Origin: Glebionis coronaria
Lineage: Eukaryota; Streptophyta; Magnoliopsida; Asterales; Asteraceae
Assembly (NCBI GenBank): GCA_025667525.1
Contig: CM046878.1
Coordinates: 82,170,196 to 82,234,195 of the forward strand
Reading direction: 5' to 3'
Length of the DNA stretch: 64,000 nt
Positions 10,911 through 21,553 of the stretch are shown piece after piece. Positions within the stretch are counted from its first letter, which is position 1; every line of letters starts with the position of its first letter. The notes beneath the pieces were generated by a model. The model did not search any database. It was not told the origin of the DNA and worked only from the letters and a program-made list of their open reading frames with translations. A program made the translations under genes and the position numbers.

Positions 10911-12512
10911 AGCAACGCAACTCTGAACCCGCACTTCATGAGATGAGAACCGATACTATTAGTTCCGGATTAATTCCCAATAATCCTACTTATCCATCAT
11001 TTATACCACCTACAAGGCCCGAGTGGGATGAGTTATTTCAACCTATGTTTGATGAATTATTTGATCCTCCTAGTGATGATTCTCCAACAGCTGTAGTAGT
11101 AGCTCCGATTCCCGAAGTTGTTGCTCAAGATAATGGAAATCAATCCGATGCATCTACAGTCACTATTGAACTGGATGCACCATCCCCTGGTAATTCTCAA
11201 ACTACACCTGAATCAACACCCTCACTTGTTCTTGATGATGCTGAAGAGGATACATATGATCACGATTTGGAAATTGCTCACAACCAAGAGCTTCCCTACT
11301 TTGGTTTATCGATACCTGAAAACCCTTCATATGCGTCAACTTTAGAGGAAGCTCCTACAACCGTTTATTCCAGACTACAAAGTATTTAAAAGCACAATAC
11401 TAAGTGGACAAAGGATCACCCAATCCGTAACATTATTGGTGAAATCGATCGACCAGTCTCAACACGCCATCATTTACAAGAGCACGCGTTATATTGTTAC
11501 TTTGACGCGTTTCTCTCCGAGAAGGAACCTACAACATGGCAACAAGCGATGACTCAATCGTCTTGGATTGAAGCCATGCAAGAGGAACTAAATGAATTCC
11601 AACGAATTTAAGTATGGGAATTAGTTCCTTTACCCGACAACGTCAAAATTCTTACCTTGTTGTGGGTATATACGGTTAAACTCGATGAGATGGGTGGAGT
11701 TTTAAAGAACAAGGCTAGATTGGTTACTCGAGGTTACAAACAAGCATTGGGTATTGACTTTGAAGAATCCTTTGCACCTGTTGCAAGATTGGAGGCGATT
11801 AGACTATTCTTTGCTTATGCTGCTCACATGAACAGAATCGTCTACCAAATGGATGTTAAGACGACATTTCTCAATGGTGAATTAAGGGAAGAAGTCTATG
11901 TCAGCCAGCCGAATGGATTTGTCAACTCGGAGTATCCTAATCAAGTGTACAAGCTCAAGAAGGCTCTTTATGGGTTGAAACAAGCTCTACGCGCGTAGTA
12001 CGATCTCTTATCGTCATATATCATCTCGAAAGGCTTTTCCAAAGGCAAAGTGGACCCACATTGTTCATTCTCAAGGAAGGCAACGACATGATATTGGTAC
12101 AAATTTATGTTGACGATATAATATTTGTTGCCACCACTCAGAAATTGTCTGACCATTTTGAGAAAATCATGTCCACACGTTTTAAGAGTCGATGATGGGA
12201 AAATTTTCATTTTTCTTAAGAGTACAAATTTCTCAAAATCTCAGAGGCATCTTCATTAATCAATCCAAATATGCTCTTGAATCTTTGAAAAAGTATCACT
12301 TTGAAAACTATGACCCCGTAGATACTCTAATGATGGAGAGATCCAAGTTAGATGAAGATAGGGATGGGATTGCTGTTGATCCTAAACTTTACCGTGGAAT
12401 GATCGACACCCTTTTCTATCTGACTGCTAGCAGGCCTGACTTGCAATTTGCTATATGCATGTGTGCCCGGTATCAGGCTCGACCTACCGAAAAGCACTTA
12501 CATGTTGTGTAA
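10911..12512 (+). pseudogene. Linker and reverse transcriptase of element C
   Basis: A Pro/Asp/Thr-rich linker (to about 11400) leads to RT, which copies element RNA into DNA. Seen in order are SWIEAMQEELNEF (about 11560), [39 protein letters not shown] (first catalytic Asp, about 11850), [10 protein letters not shown] and IYVDDIIF (catalytic DD, about 12105-12130). ASRPDLQFAICMCARYQ follows near the end. In-frame TAG replaces Trp after KQALRA (11996-11998) and another stop lies at 11609. A frameshift lies near 12195. Both catalytic motifs survive but the chain is interrupted. Confidence 0.92.
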
Positions 12513-13087
12513 AGGATCTTTCAGTATCTTAAAGGAACACTTCATCGTGGTCTATGGTATCCGAAGGACTCCTCTATTGCACTAATATCTTATGCAGATG
12601 CGGATCATGCTGGTGTCAAGATACTAGACGTAGCACATCTGGCAGTGTGCAACTTCTTGGAGATAGACTAATTAGTTGGGCATCTAAAAGGCATAAAAGC
12701 GCTGCGATATCAAGTACAGAGGCTGAATACATTGCCATGTCCGGTTGTTGTGCTCAAGTTCTATGGATGAGATCACCATTAACTGACTAGGCTCTTGGAT
12801 TCAACAAAATTCTGATGTACTGTCACAACAAAAGCGCCATTTCTCTTTGCTGCAACTACGTTCAACACTCCCGGGCGAAGCACATTGACATACGCTACCA
12901 CTTCATCAGGGAGCAAGTGGAAAATTGAGTGATAGAGCTGTATTTTATCAACACTGAGTATTAGCTTGCGGATATGTTCACAAAAGCCTTAGATCGAGGA
13001 CGTATCGAGTTTTTGATCAACAAGCTTGGCATGAAATCATTTTCACCAGCGACGCTTAAGGAGTTGGCAAAAGAATCTGCAGAATAG
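12513..13087 (+). pseudogene. RNase H and C-terminus of element C pol
   Basis: This domain degrades the RNA of RNA:DNA hybrids. It shows YADADHAG, a one-base loss at about 12615, then RRSTSGSVQLLGDRLISWASK and AISSTEAEYIAMSGCC. The tail has [31 protein letters not shown] and INKLGMKSFSP, the standard copia ending, with a stop at 13085-13087. Extra stops at about 12787, 12926 and 12962 look like single transitions in Trp, Gln or Gly codons. Confidence 0.9.
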
Positions 13088-14002
13088 TGGTGGTAAACTA
13101 TTCTCGGGTATCCTTTATTGTGATCATGTATATTATCGTATATATTTAAACCACAAAAAGAAAAATACAAAAATATAAAACCTACAAAAACCATAAAAAA
13201 TATATAATCAAGAAAATCCAAAAATATTTTTCGTTTTAAAAGGGCATGTCTTTTAGTACGGTAATATTTACGGCCTTAGAAATGTCGATTAAAATTGACA
13301 CGGCGTCATGAATAGAGTCCGTATGAAAGTTGTACATGTTTTAAAACATGCCCATATGGCTTGTAGTTATTTCTGACTGCAACCCGCTTTTCGCATTAAA
13401 GTCACGTATTTCTTTTGAAAACATTGGCTCACAACGGGAATTAACTTTCTAGGGCAAGGTTTACTTTAAAACCTTGTAGGGGATCAAGTTTACTTTATAA
13501 CTTGGTCTAACACAAATTAGTGTACGTTTCAGTGCACTTATTTTGTTAAAATAAGAGAAATCTTATTGCCCCCAGAATCGTTTCTTAAAATCACTTAACT
13601 GAAAATGTCTTCATCGGTGTTTGACTCTTTAAACAATGACTACAGTTCTTTAAATAGAAAATAGGTCAGAGTTTAAGGGGGAGAAAATATCTTTTCGTCT
13701 TGGATTTCAAATTGGTCTTCAAAAAGTATTTTTAGAAAAATGCTTTACGATGTTTGTTCTCTTTATGTGCTATGTGTGCCTTATGTGGAATTGAATTGGC
13801 CTTAGGTAACTTCTCACATGCATTAAGTTATAACGATAAGAGCGTTAGTCGTGTGAGATCGTGTTTTCATTGAAGATAAGAGGGTACGGGGTAATGTTTT
13901 TTGTTAACTTGTCTATACAAGTTTCTAACAGAAAACACTTACAAAATGGGGGACCAAAATGCAACACTTTGCAAAATGGTATTAGGATTTGACCAAAGTC
14001 AA

Positions 14003-14023
14003 CCCCCCCCCCCCCCCCCCCCC
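14003..14023 (+). repeat. Homopolymer of 21 C
   Basis: Twenty-one consecutive C follow AGTCAA. On the minus strand this is a G21 run able to form a G-quadruplex. The length is prone to sequencing error. Confidence 0.95.
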
Positions 14024-14146
14024 GTGTGTCTCTCATTTTCATCGCATAACACACAAACACAACTCCCTATCAGTGCCGCCATTGTTATACATCCCAAGCT
14101 TCGTTTTTCTTGTGATTAACTGTTGTGATCTATCATCCAAGACTAG

Positions 14147-15014
14147 GTATATATCTGTTAATGCGTATCTATATATCATATGTGCTTTTCATTTCAATCG
14201 AACCCCATATCTCTATTCAATTAAAGATTAAGGTTTCAAAATTTTAAGTTTTATAACAGATGAAATTGATTGAGGGGATTCGTTCATATAACTTATATAA
14301 ACATAGGTTTTGAATGGTTTTGCTTAAATCATAGTATCGAACCCGTAATCGAATCAAACAGATTTACCTCGTAATACGCGTCCTGTTTTGTGATGGATAT
14401 TACGATTGCTTTTGCGATGGATATTGGGATAGCTTTTGATGGATATTGCGATAGTTTTTGTGATGAGATATTGCGATGAAATATTGCGATGATGTATTAC
14501 GACGCTGTATTGTGACAGGTTGTTATGGATTGCGATGATGGCATTGCGATATGTTATTATTGTGATAGGTATTGCGATGGGATGTGTGATGGGTATTGCG
14601 ATGGATTGTTTGATTTACATTGTGACATATGTAATATTGAGATAAGTATTCCGATGGGTAATTGTATGGTATTGCGACACATGTGACAGGTTGTCATTGC
14701 GATAGGGACTTATAGACATTGCGATAAGTGGACTTATAGACATTGTGAGATGTTTAAATATGAAAATTGCGAGATTAAGAGTGTTAAAACATAAAAATTG
14801 CTAAGTATAGATTCTTATCAAAACGTATGTTTCTCTGAGTTTAATCCGACAACATTTGATATGATACGTATAAAATGACTTAGGATTTATTCTTAGATAA
14901 CGTCATCAAGAAAATTTATGTGACTTGACACGTTTCTCCATGAAAAATGACTACATGATGTATGATATATATAATTCATTATTTATCATTTGCATACATT
15001 GTTTATATACGCAG
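14147..15014 (+). other. Possible leader intron upstream of the extra ORF in element C
   Basis: AG/GTATAT at 14147 could be a splice donor, and TATATACGCAG ending at 15014 an acceptor four bases before the ATG. The interval is AT-rich, has no ORF and contains the ATTGCGAT repeat block, matching the situation upstream of gag. Only the splice-like signals are visible; splicing is inferred. Confidence 0.4.
14380..14790 (+). repeat. Second block of degenerate ATTGCGAT repeats in element C
   Basis: ATTGCGATGG, ATTGCGATAG and ATTGCGACA words recur about fifteen times with loose spacing, many as GGTATTGCGATGG or close variants. The same word family fills 5040-5400 upstream of gag. The two blocks are not alignable end to end, so they look like independent expansions or an old duplication. 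Confidence 0.8.
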
Positions 15015-15018
15015 GAAA

Positions 15019-18000
15019 ATGTCGCTCACCGAAGAACAACAACACCTCGATCTTGCACTCGTTCCACTCAGTGACAGGCTGCCACCTACAGAGAACAACT
15101 TTCGTCTGAAAGACGATTTTGATCCAACTTTTGTAGACTTCAAAGTTGCAATGGGTATCCTGGACATGTCACCACTAAAGGATGCCTTAAGAGCCACCGC
15201 ATCAGTACCTGAAGTTTACATGCACGAGTTTTGGACAACATCATCAATCTCACAGGGAAAACAATTATCAAAGAAGATTATTACTTCATGATCAATAAGC
15301 AGAAAACGATGCTTGACTTGAGTCAATTCAGGAAACTGTTCAAGTTCCCTAAGTTAGCAAAATGAGAACATCATGTGCCTAACCCAGAGACGATTGAAAT
15401 GCTTAGAGTAATTCGATCTCTGAACTATGAGGGAGAGATTCTTAACCTGTCTCAGTTTCACACTTCACACATCGGGCAACCGTGGAAAGCAAGTTTCACA
15501 ATCATCATCAAGTGCTTTACTTCAAAGGTTTGTGGATTAGACACAATGAGACCCCCTCAGAGTCATATATTTTGGGGACTCTACACTGGAGCTAAGCGAG
15601 GGAACTTCTTCTACCATACACCAGATAAAGACTATGTGATGGAGCATATGAATGTTGACGGTGTTTCCACTAAGTACTTACTGCGTCCAGCTCTAGTGCC
15701 TAATGTCATGATCAATGAAGGGATCAAGGAAAGTGAAGCATACAAACAAATGCTCAGGGATATTGACGCACAGATGAACAGAACAAAAGAAGATCCTTCT
15801 GCTCAAGAAAAAGGTAAACGGAAGAAAAAGACTGCTAAACGCCAAAAGGCTTCTTCCTCAAAAGCTAAAGGCAAGTCTAAGGTAAAAGAGCAAATCTATG
15901 ATGAAGATGAAGAGGAAGAAGATACTACAACATCCTTGTTTGAAGACAAAAGGATGAGAATAGCACTTCAAAAGAGCAGGTTGGATGCACTGGCTAAGAA
16001 AAGAGGTAGTTGTTCTGGATCAAAGACTCCTGAAGAAATAGCTCGTGAAGCTTTTGTAAATCCAGACAGTTCAACTGACGAAGAAGAGCAAGAGCCCATA
16101 AAAGAAGAAGGTTCCAAAGACAAATCAATCCAAGATGATGATATCGTAGATGATTTTATCAACTATGATTATGAAGACCAAACTCTAGAAGGTGGGGGAG
16201 AAGCCGATATGGAAACTATTTTGTACGGGGACGTCAACCTTAGCAAAACGCTTCCCACAATAATAGCAACTCTTGTACAAGACGATGCTCACCTGATGTT
16301 GACTCCCATCACACAACAAACACCTCCTCCATCCTCGATACTTAGCACAACTGTGACAACCGTTCCCCTGATTGAACCAACAATCGAACAACAAGTACCA
16401 ACCACCACCTTAAAACCAGTATCAACCACCACCCTACAATCAGTACCAACCACCACCCAAACGACTGTCCCAACACCGCCATCAATCATCGAACAACCTG
16501 TACTAACCACCACCCCACAACTTGTACCATCCACAACCCCTCTAACACTCGTTGTTACACCTCCACCATCCACATTACAACAAGTATTATCCACCTCTAA
16601 TCCATTTCTCACGGTCAATGATGCAGTCATTTAGAACCTTAAAAAATAATTGGAGGTTCAGGCAAAATAGATTGCAACTCTGAAAATATCGATCACTAAT
16701 CCTGATACAAGACTGCTCAGAGCACATAAACGTGACGATTCCAAACTTCAGGAGATATACAACAACGTCAAGAAACTCACAGAGCAGCATGAGGAGTTTA
16801 TTGCCGAAAAGGAAGAACGTGACAAAGAAAATGTTGCTTTCATTGATTCCATTAATGATCATATGACCAACATCATTCAGAGTGAAGTAAAGTCATATGT
16901 TCATCAAGAGCTTCCAGCACTACTGACAAAAGGCCTTACAGACCTTGAGTTAATGAAGACTTTGGAGACTCGATTAACCAAGATTGAGTTACCAAAAACA
17001 AAGGCTCAACACAAGCTTCAGAGATCTCTTGCTAAAGTGACACTGGAAGCTTCCCAAACATCAACATCAAATGACATTGAAGTTCCTCAAACCACAAACA
17101 AAAGGAAACGTCAGGAGTCTGAAGATGAGGACGAGGATATCAATGATGAAGAATAGGAAGAGGATGAAGAGGAGGAAGAACATTTGATAGGAATGAGGAA
17201 GAGGAAGAGGATGATGAAGAGGAGGAAGAGTAAGAGAACGACAAGGAGGACGAGGATGAGGACAGTGATGAGGATGATGATGATGATGATGATAATGGTG
17301 ACGGTAATAGAAATGGTAATGGTAAGGGAGAAGGGAATGGTAATTATGGTAAAGGTGATGATACGACTAAGAATGGCGAAGACTCTAAGAAAAATGTTGA
17401 GGATGAGGAATATGAGAAAGGTGAAGACGATGAGGAAGAAAGTGATGATAAAGAAAAAGTCGATGATGAGAAACGAAAGGAGAGTGAAGATGCATCCACA
17501 TCAAAATACACAGGTATGTCCACTAAACCGGTCTCTACTACTATTTCACAAATAGAACCTGTAGAACATGTGCACGAAGACGAACCTATGCATGAAGACG
17601 AACCTATAATGTCTATGCACGAAGACGAACCTACAGTGTCTATGCATAAAGACGAACCCACAGTATCTATGCATGAAGACGAACCTATTGCATCTATAGA
17701 ACATCACGCTCGACCTCCTACAGCAGATCCACATTACACCGATATGGATGTTGAAGACATAACTGAACCAGATCCTGGGTTTGCTGATACGTTCAACGTC
17801 GACGAGACTGTTCTAGAGCAGCCATGGCTTACATAAGCAGCAACTACACATACAATCTCTTACCAAGAAAAGGAGGATCTTACACAATTTCTCAACAATC
17901 CAATCGACTTCTCTGGCTTCTTAGTGGACAAATATGGAGTACCTACCATGGATCCAAATGTACTTCAAACGATGCTCAAAGATAAAAGATTTTGGAAGAC

Positions 18001-19087
18001 TATGAAGATTGCCAAGGGTGAGGGCGCATATCACACCAATGAGCTTATGAAAGCAACGAAATCAAAAGCTTCAGGTGAACAAACTCCAGTACTTCTTCCA
18101 TTAACAACTTCTATCATTGCTGCAGCCAGGCACCTCCCGATGGATTACTTTGTTAGCCATGACCTCGATTACCTAGAAAAAGGCGCGAACAAGTACGCTA
18201 CATCGTTAACCATCGGCAAAGCAGTGAATTTGGAGGATGTTCCTTGGATAGAAGACAAGGTTCCAAACATATGGAGTAGAAAACTTGTTAAAGAATACGA
18301 TCCATATGCGGAATTAGGTATCTCTCATTGGTATGGCAAGAAGAGGTTGGCTTACAATTTTTTCAATCGTAAGAAATCAGGTAAACTCATCACTTCAAAC
18401 CATAGAATTACAAGCATACAAGGAGCTAATATTTTACAGATATGTGGGTATTCATACTTACAAGAGATCAGATTCAAACGAGATGACGGTAAGATGTATA
18501 CTGTAAGTGAAGGAGATCTCCAATTTCTACGTCTTGAAGATATAGAAGATTTTCTACTTATCATGGCTCAAGGAAAGGTCCCTCACTTAGATACTGAAAT
18601 CGTGATTGCCTTAAGCTCCAACATTCGCCAATATACTCGAAGAGTTGTGATCAAGCGTCGGGTTGAAGACTTACAACTAGGTGTGGAGAGTTACCAAATC
18701 AGACTAAATCTGAAACGTCCTTACACAACGCCTTTGAGTCATTATCACCATAAGAAGAAGCCATATATGGGTACACTTTAACCGGAAATGGGCTTATTCT
18801 ACCTGAATGAAGCAGAAGTTATGCAATATACGAGACTATCCGAACTGCACAAATTCAGCGAGGGAACTCTCAAGCAAGTTCGTGACAAGTTGCTGATGCT
18901 CAATTCCATGCGAGGCCTTCAAGAAGTAAAGTATGAATAGACAGGCAGATTCGTCAAGAGTGCTACATATACCATCCAGAAGATTGAGGAGAAATTAAGG
19001 GATCGATGGTTGATCCATAGTCTAGAACGATTCGTGGGTGGTAGACCGTATGGAGATCACCATAGGCTTATGGAACGATCCATTTAA
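15019..19087 (+). pseudogene. Extra long ORF downstream of pol in element C (unknown function)
   Basis: The ATG at 15019 opens a chain of frames totalling about 1,350 codons. The N-terminal part has a globular-looking domain with VPEVYMHEFW, then after a frameshift (about 15257) and a stop (15362) HIGQPWKASF and PPQSHIFWGLYTGAKRG. A Lys-rich stretch, a Thr/Pro/Val-rich stretch (about 16300-16600) and a coiled-coil-like part (16700-17080) follow. Next come a Glu/Asp run (17110-17480) and HEDEP repeats. The C-terminal domain (17837-19087) has a VEDLQLGVESYQ motif and ends in VGGRPYGDHHRLMERSI. Further stops lie at 16632, 16647, 16668, 17154, 17834, 18779 and 18936. No enzyme motif, signal peptide or membrane segment is seen. 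From memory, similar ORFs accompany copia pol genes in Asteraceae assemblies as uncharacterised proteins. Confidence 0.75.
17570..17700 (+). repeat. Minisatellite coding for HEDEP repeats
   Basis: Five copies of His-Glu/Lys-Asp-Glu-Pro occur within about 130 bp. The last three are spaced by 27 bp (9 codons, M-H-E-D-E-P-T-V-S type) and the first two by 18-27 bp. It lies directly after a run of Glu and Asp codons. Confidence 0.88.
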
Positions 19088-20196
19088 ACGTGGTGATCGT
19101 ACTACATCAGGTCAACCCCATACACCCACTTGTGAATATGTATATATCCTGTGTACATTAGGCTTTTGTGGCTTGTTGTAGTGTGAAAGTATGATATTTT
19201 CAAGAATTTCTCACGAGATTCTAAATCTTTTAAAATATATCGTACTCAAGCACTACAACTAACCCTCATTAAGTTGAGGGGGAGCATTAATATGTTCTAT
19301 GGCCAAAAAACGATTTCATTTTGTTACCCAAATACCGGTTAATCCATTAATATCCAAAATATTGATGATTAACATTTTGGATAAGGGGAGAAAATGGGAT
19401 TAAGGAGACTTGTAAATATACGTGGCTAAAAATGAAAAAGCCTTAATAGAAAATACAACTTGATATGTGCTATGCATATGTTAAGGGGGAGCATTTTTGT
19501 GGTAAAAAACGTTGAAGGTACAAAAATTCTTGATATTTATATCACAAGTACCTTAGTGATTTTAAGGAATTTTCATGAAGACGAATACTTACCCAAAACA
19601 CACTTAACTCACGACGATTGTGGTGACAAAAAAGGTGGTAGGATTAGGTACTAGTCCAATGATTCTTCTAGAACCGGAGGAATCTTCCCAAGGACAATTC
19701 CATAGTTAGAAAATAGAAGTCCTTAGGAAAGATGGGGAATGGATTGTGAACGTAGCTGAATGTCGACTAAGTACTGATGCTAGCACTAGAAAAGTCACAA
19801 CAAGGTGTTAGTGATGATGTCTTGGTAAGCATTGAAGGGGTTGAATAATGAAAAAGAAATGTAAAGATAAAGGGTGTAAAGAAAGAAGCCCTCCTTACAA
19901 CTTAGGCAGAAACCGGGTCAACACATCTTGAAGACAAAAAAGTATCATGGACCTAGTGATACGATGCACAACCCCTCCCAGCCAACTCAAATATTTCTCA
20001 AAAGATATTTGTTTTAATGTCACGGAGTTCAACACGTTATCTATTGGTTTATTCACTCCGAGTAAATTAATATTGAAAAGGTGGCAATCTTCTCCAGCCT
20101 TCGCTCACCAAAGCAAAATGCACTATTGAGTCTAGAGCCACGAGATCATCAAAAGTCTAATTAGGACACATTTCAAACATGAATGATTTTTTATGA

Positions 20197-20597
20197 GTCC
20201 TACGCAATATTCTTGTAATATTGCCAGAACATCTAGTGATACGAAAGTATCACAATGAAGATGGAAATCCAGCTTGAGCCAACATCAAACAAGCTCATGG
20301 TTGGTGACACGCGCGGTTCTTTAAGAACTAATCTTGTAATAACTAGAAAGAAACGATGGTCTGACTCTTAATTGAGATTAAACTTGTTCCAGGGCCTCTA
20401 CGCAAAATCCAAGTGATCTTGCCAGAACACTCATAGTGGCACTTGTTAGTGTTCACAGTGAAGAGTGGAAATCCTTCCAGTGTCATTATCAAACAACACT
20501 GCGGTAGGTGACAAGCAAGATTCTATTAGAATCGAGCTCGTGACAACTAGAAAGCAACGATGGTGAATATCTTGATTGTAATTCACTTGTTTCAAGT
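20197..20597 (+). repeat. Diverged tandem duplication of a 200-bp unit carrying three stem-loops
   Basis: Unit 1 (20197-20394) and unit 2 (20395-20597) align over their length. They share CCT..ACGCA, TTGCCAGAACA, TGGAAATCC, TCAAACAA, GGTGACA, ACTAGAAAG and AACGATGGT. Between these anchors the sequences differ, yet three stems occur at equivalent positions in both. Confidence 0.85.
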
Positions 20598-20836
20598 TCA
20601 TGAATTGACGGCTTCAATCATAAGGATATTTTTATCCGAATGATTCACTCTTTATGTTCGCAGTCAGCTTTGGACGGTCGAATAAAGAGAACGGGTATAC
20701 CCGCGAAATATTGTCAATGAGATCTTTAATTAGAGCTACCTGTCACAAGTACGATATTTATTTATCGTCCAACGGTCTTCACCGAACGAAGGTAAAATGC
20801 TACCGAATCAGAATAAAATGTCAAAGCCATTTTATT
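20236..20836 (+). other. Chain of hairpins, candidate structured RNA element
   Basis: Inverted repeats in order are GTGATAC/GTATCAC (20236-20253), AGCTTG/CAAGCT (20271-20295) and GGTTCTT/AAGAACT (20315-20329). Their counterparts in unit 2 are at 20436-20456, 20478-20501 and 20519-20533. Next come AATCAT+GGATA/TATCC+ATGATT (20616-20645), CTCTTTA+TTCG/CGAA+TAAAGAG (20648-20689) and CGGGTATACCCG (20692-20703). ACGATA/TATCGT (20751-20768), GGTA/TACC (20791-20804) and AATAAAATG/CATTTTATT (20812-20836) follow. It would be part of the genomic RNA of C. Stems are seen in the DNA; an RNA role is inferred. Confidence 0.7.
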
Positions 20837-21238
20837 TGTGTCTTATTATGTTACTGCATTTGAAGACGGTGGCGTTGCGGTGTACCAGATGAAGACGTCC
20901 TCACATCCTTATTCCTTCTGCATCAAATATTTCAGCAAAATTCAAGAAAGTTCAACCTAATAGTCTTCCACTGTATCAACTCTGAAACTTTCAAGAATTC
21001 AACAAAGGATAGGTATGTGGGACATGAAGTCACGAAGAGGCGAACATTACAAGAAGGCAAAGATTGCACGTGAAAGGCCAAAAGAATATGCTCTAAGCCA
21101 AAGCCCAATGGTAATCAACACATATTCACAAGATTGAAGAAAAGAAAGAATGAAGAAAAGAGAAAGTGGACTACGAGCACGAGAACGAAGATCTAACATG
21201 CTAGATTAAGACTTTTTAATTTGGAGTGACCTCCCTTT

Positions 21239-21247
21239 AGGGGGAGA
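21239..21247 (+). other. Polypurine tract of element C
   Basis: AGGGGGAGA stands one base before the 3' LTR start TGTTGG. It would prime plus-strand DNA synthesis. Confidence 0.92.
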
Positions 21248-21248
21248 T

Positions 21249-21548
21249 TGTTGGAAATACGTTTTTCGTATTTAGAAAATCTCGGTCACCCCAACAATAT
21301 AGTTAAGAGCTCGTAGTATAGTTAAGTTACATTTTATATTAGCCCGACCCATGAGCATGTTCATGGGCCGAAGGCCCAAGTCCACTAATGGACTTGGGTA
21401 TATAAACCCCTTTCCTTCATGGAAAGGGGTGTTGGTTGTTTCATTTATTTCATATATTACATACATTTTCTCTCATCTTTCTCTCTCTACTTTCTCTCTT
21501 TAGAAACATCAACCCTCTTGTTAGATCATACATTACCAAGATTCTACA
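21249..21548 (+). repeat. 3' LTR of element C
   Basis: 300 bp, TGTTGGAAAT to TTCTACA, with TATA at 21399-21406 and the CCCCTTTCC/GGAAAGGGG hairpin after it. About 12 substitutions and one 2-bp indel separate it from the 5' LTR. In this copy the upstream inverted repeats GGGCC-GAA-GGCCC and AAGTCCA-CTAA-TGGACTT are perfect. Confidence 0.97.
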
Positions 21549-21553
21549 GCTGG
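21549..21553. repeat. Target site duplication of element C, right copy
   Basis: GCTGG, identical to 4472-4476. Coding sequence of gag B resumes directly after it on the minus strand. Confidence 0.95.

Larger units (their letters stand above)
13088..15018 (+). other. Noncoding region between pol and extra ORF of element C
   Basis: No coding sequence is visible. A polypurine stretch AAGGGGGAGAAAA sits at 13675-13687, where an ordinary copia element would end. Further on there is a 21-base C run, a leader-like pyrimidine-rich segment (14024-14140), a second block of ATTGCGA repeats, and an acceptor-like TATACGCAG just before the ATG at 15019. The arrangement resembles a separate 5' leader for the downstream ORF. 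No convincing TATA box was seen. Confidence 0.6.
19088..21238 (+). other. 3' noncoding region of element C, polypurine-like tracts and strong secondary structure
   Basis: No coding sequence is visible. Polypurine stretches GAGGGGGAG (19276-19284), AAGGGGAGAAAA (19383-19394) and AAGGGGGAG (19483-19491) precede the true one at 21239. Several of these are followed by AGCATT. A long imperfect stem pairs ATCTTCCCAAGGAC (19682-19695) with GTCCTTAGGAAAGAT (19719-19733). From 20236 on, consecutive hairpins fill the sequence. Confidence 0.7.
4477..21548 (+). mobile_element. Ty1/copia element C, complete 17.1-kb insertion with an extra 3' ORF
   Basis: The element is bounded by 298- and 300-bp LTRs (TGTTGG...TTCTACA) and flanked by GCTGG duplications. 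The order on the plus strand is LTR, tRNA-iMet primer site, repeat-rich leader, gag, long coiled-coil spacer, protease, integrase, RT, RNase H, 1.9 kb of noncoding DNA, a 4-kb extra ORF, 2.1 kb of hairpin-rich 3' region, polypurine tract and LTR. Integrase before RT defines Ty1/copia. The extra ORF downstream of pol and several polypurine-like tracts recall Sireviruses, but the class is not certain. Every ORF is broken. The LTRs differ by about 12 substitutions and one 2-bp indel, so this is a fairly old copy. Confidence 0.95.

Noticed and set aside
13901..14231. Proline-run ORFs around 14003-14023
   Set aside because: They are created by the C21 homopolymer in three frames and by its complement on the other strand.
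17184..17555. Met/Arg/Lys-rich ORF of 123 codons
   Set aside because: Off-frame reading of the acidic GAT/GAG-rich tract of the extra ORF in element C.
17570..17700. CRISPR-like regular repeats (also 40171-40339 and 4327-4443)
   Set aside because: Short contiguous tandem repeats without unique spacers, inside eukaryotic retroelements.
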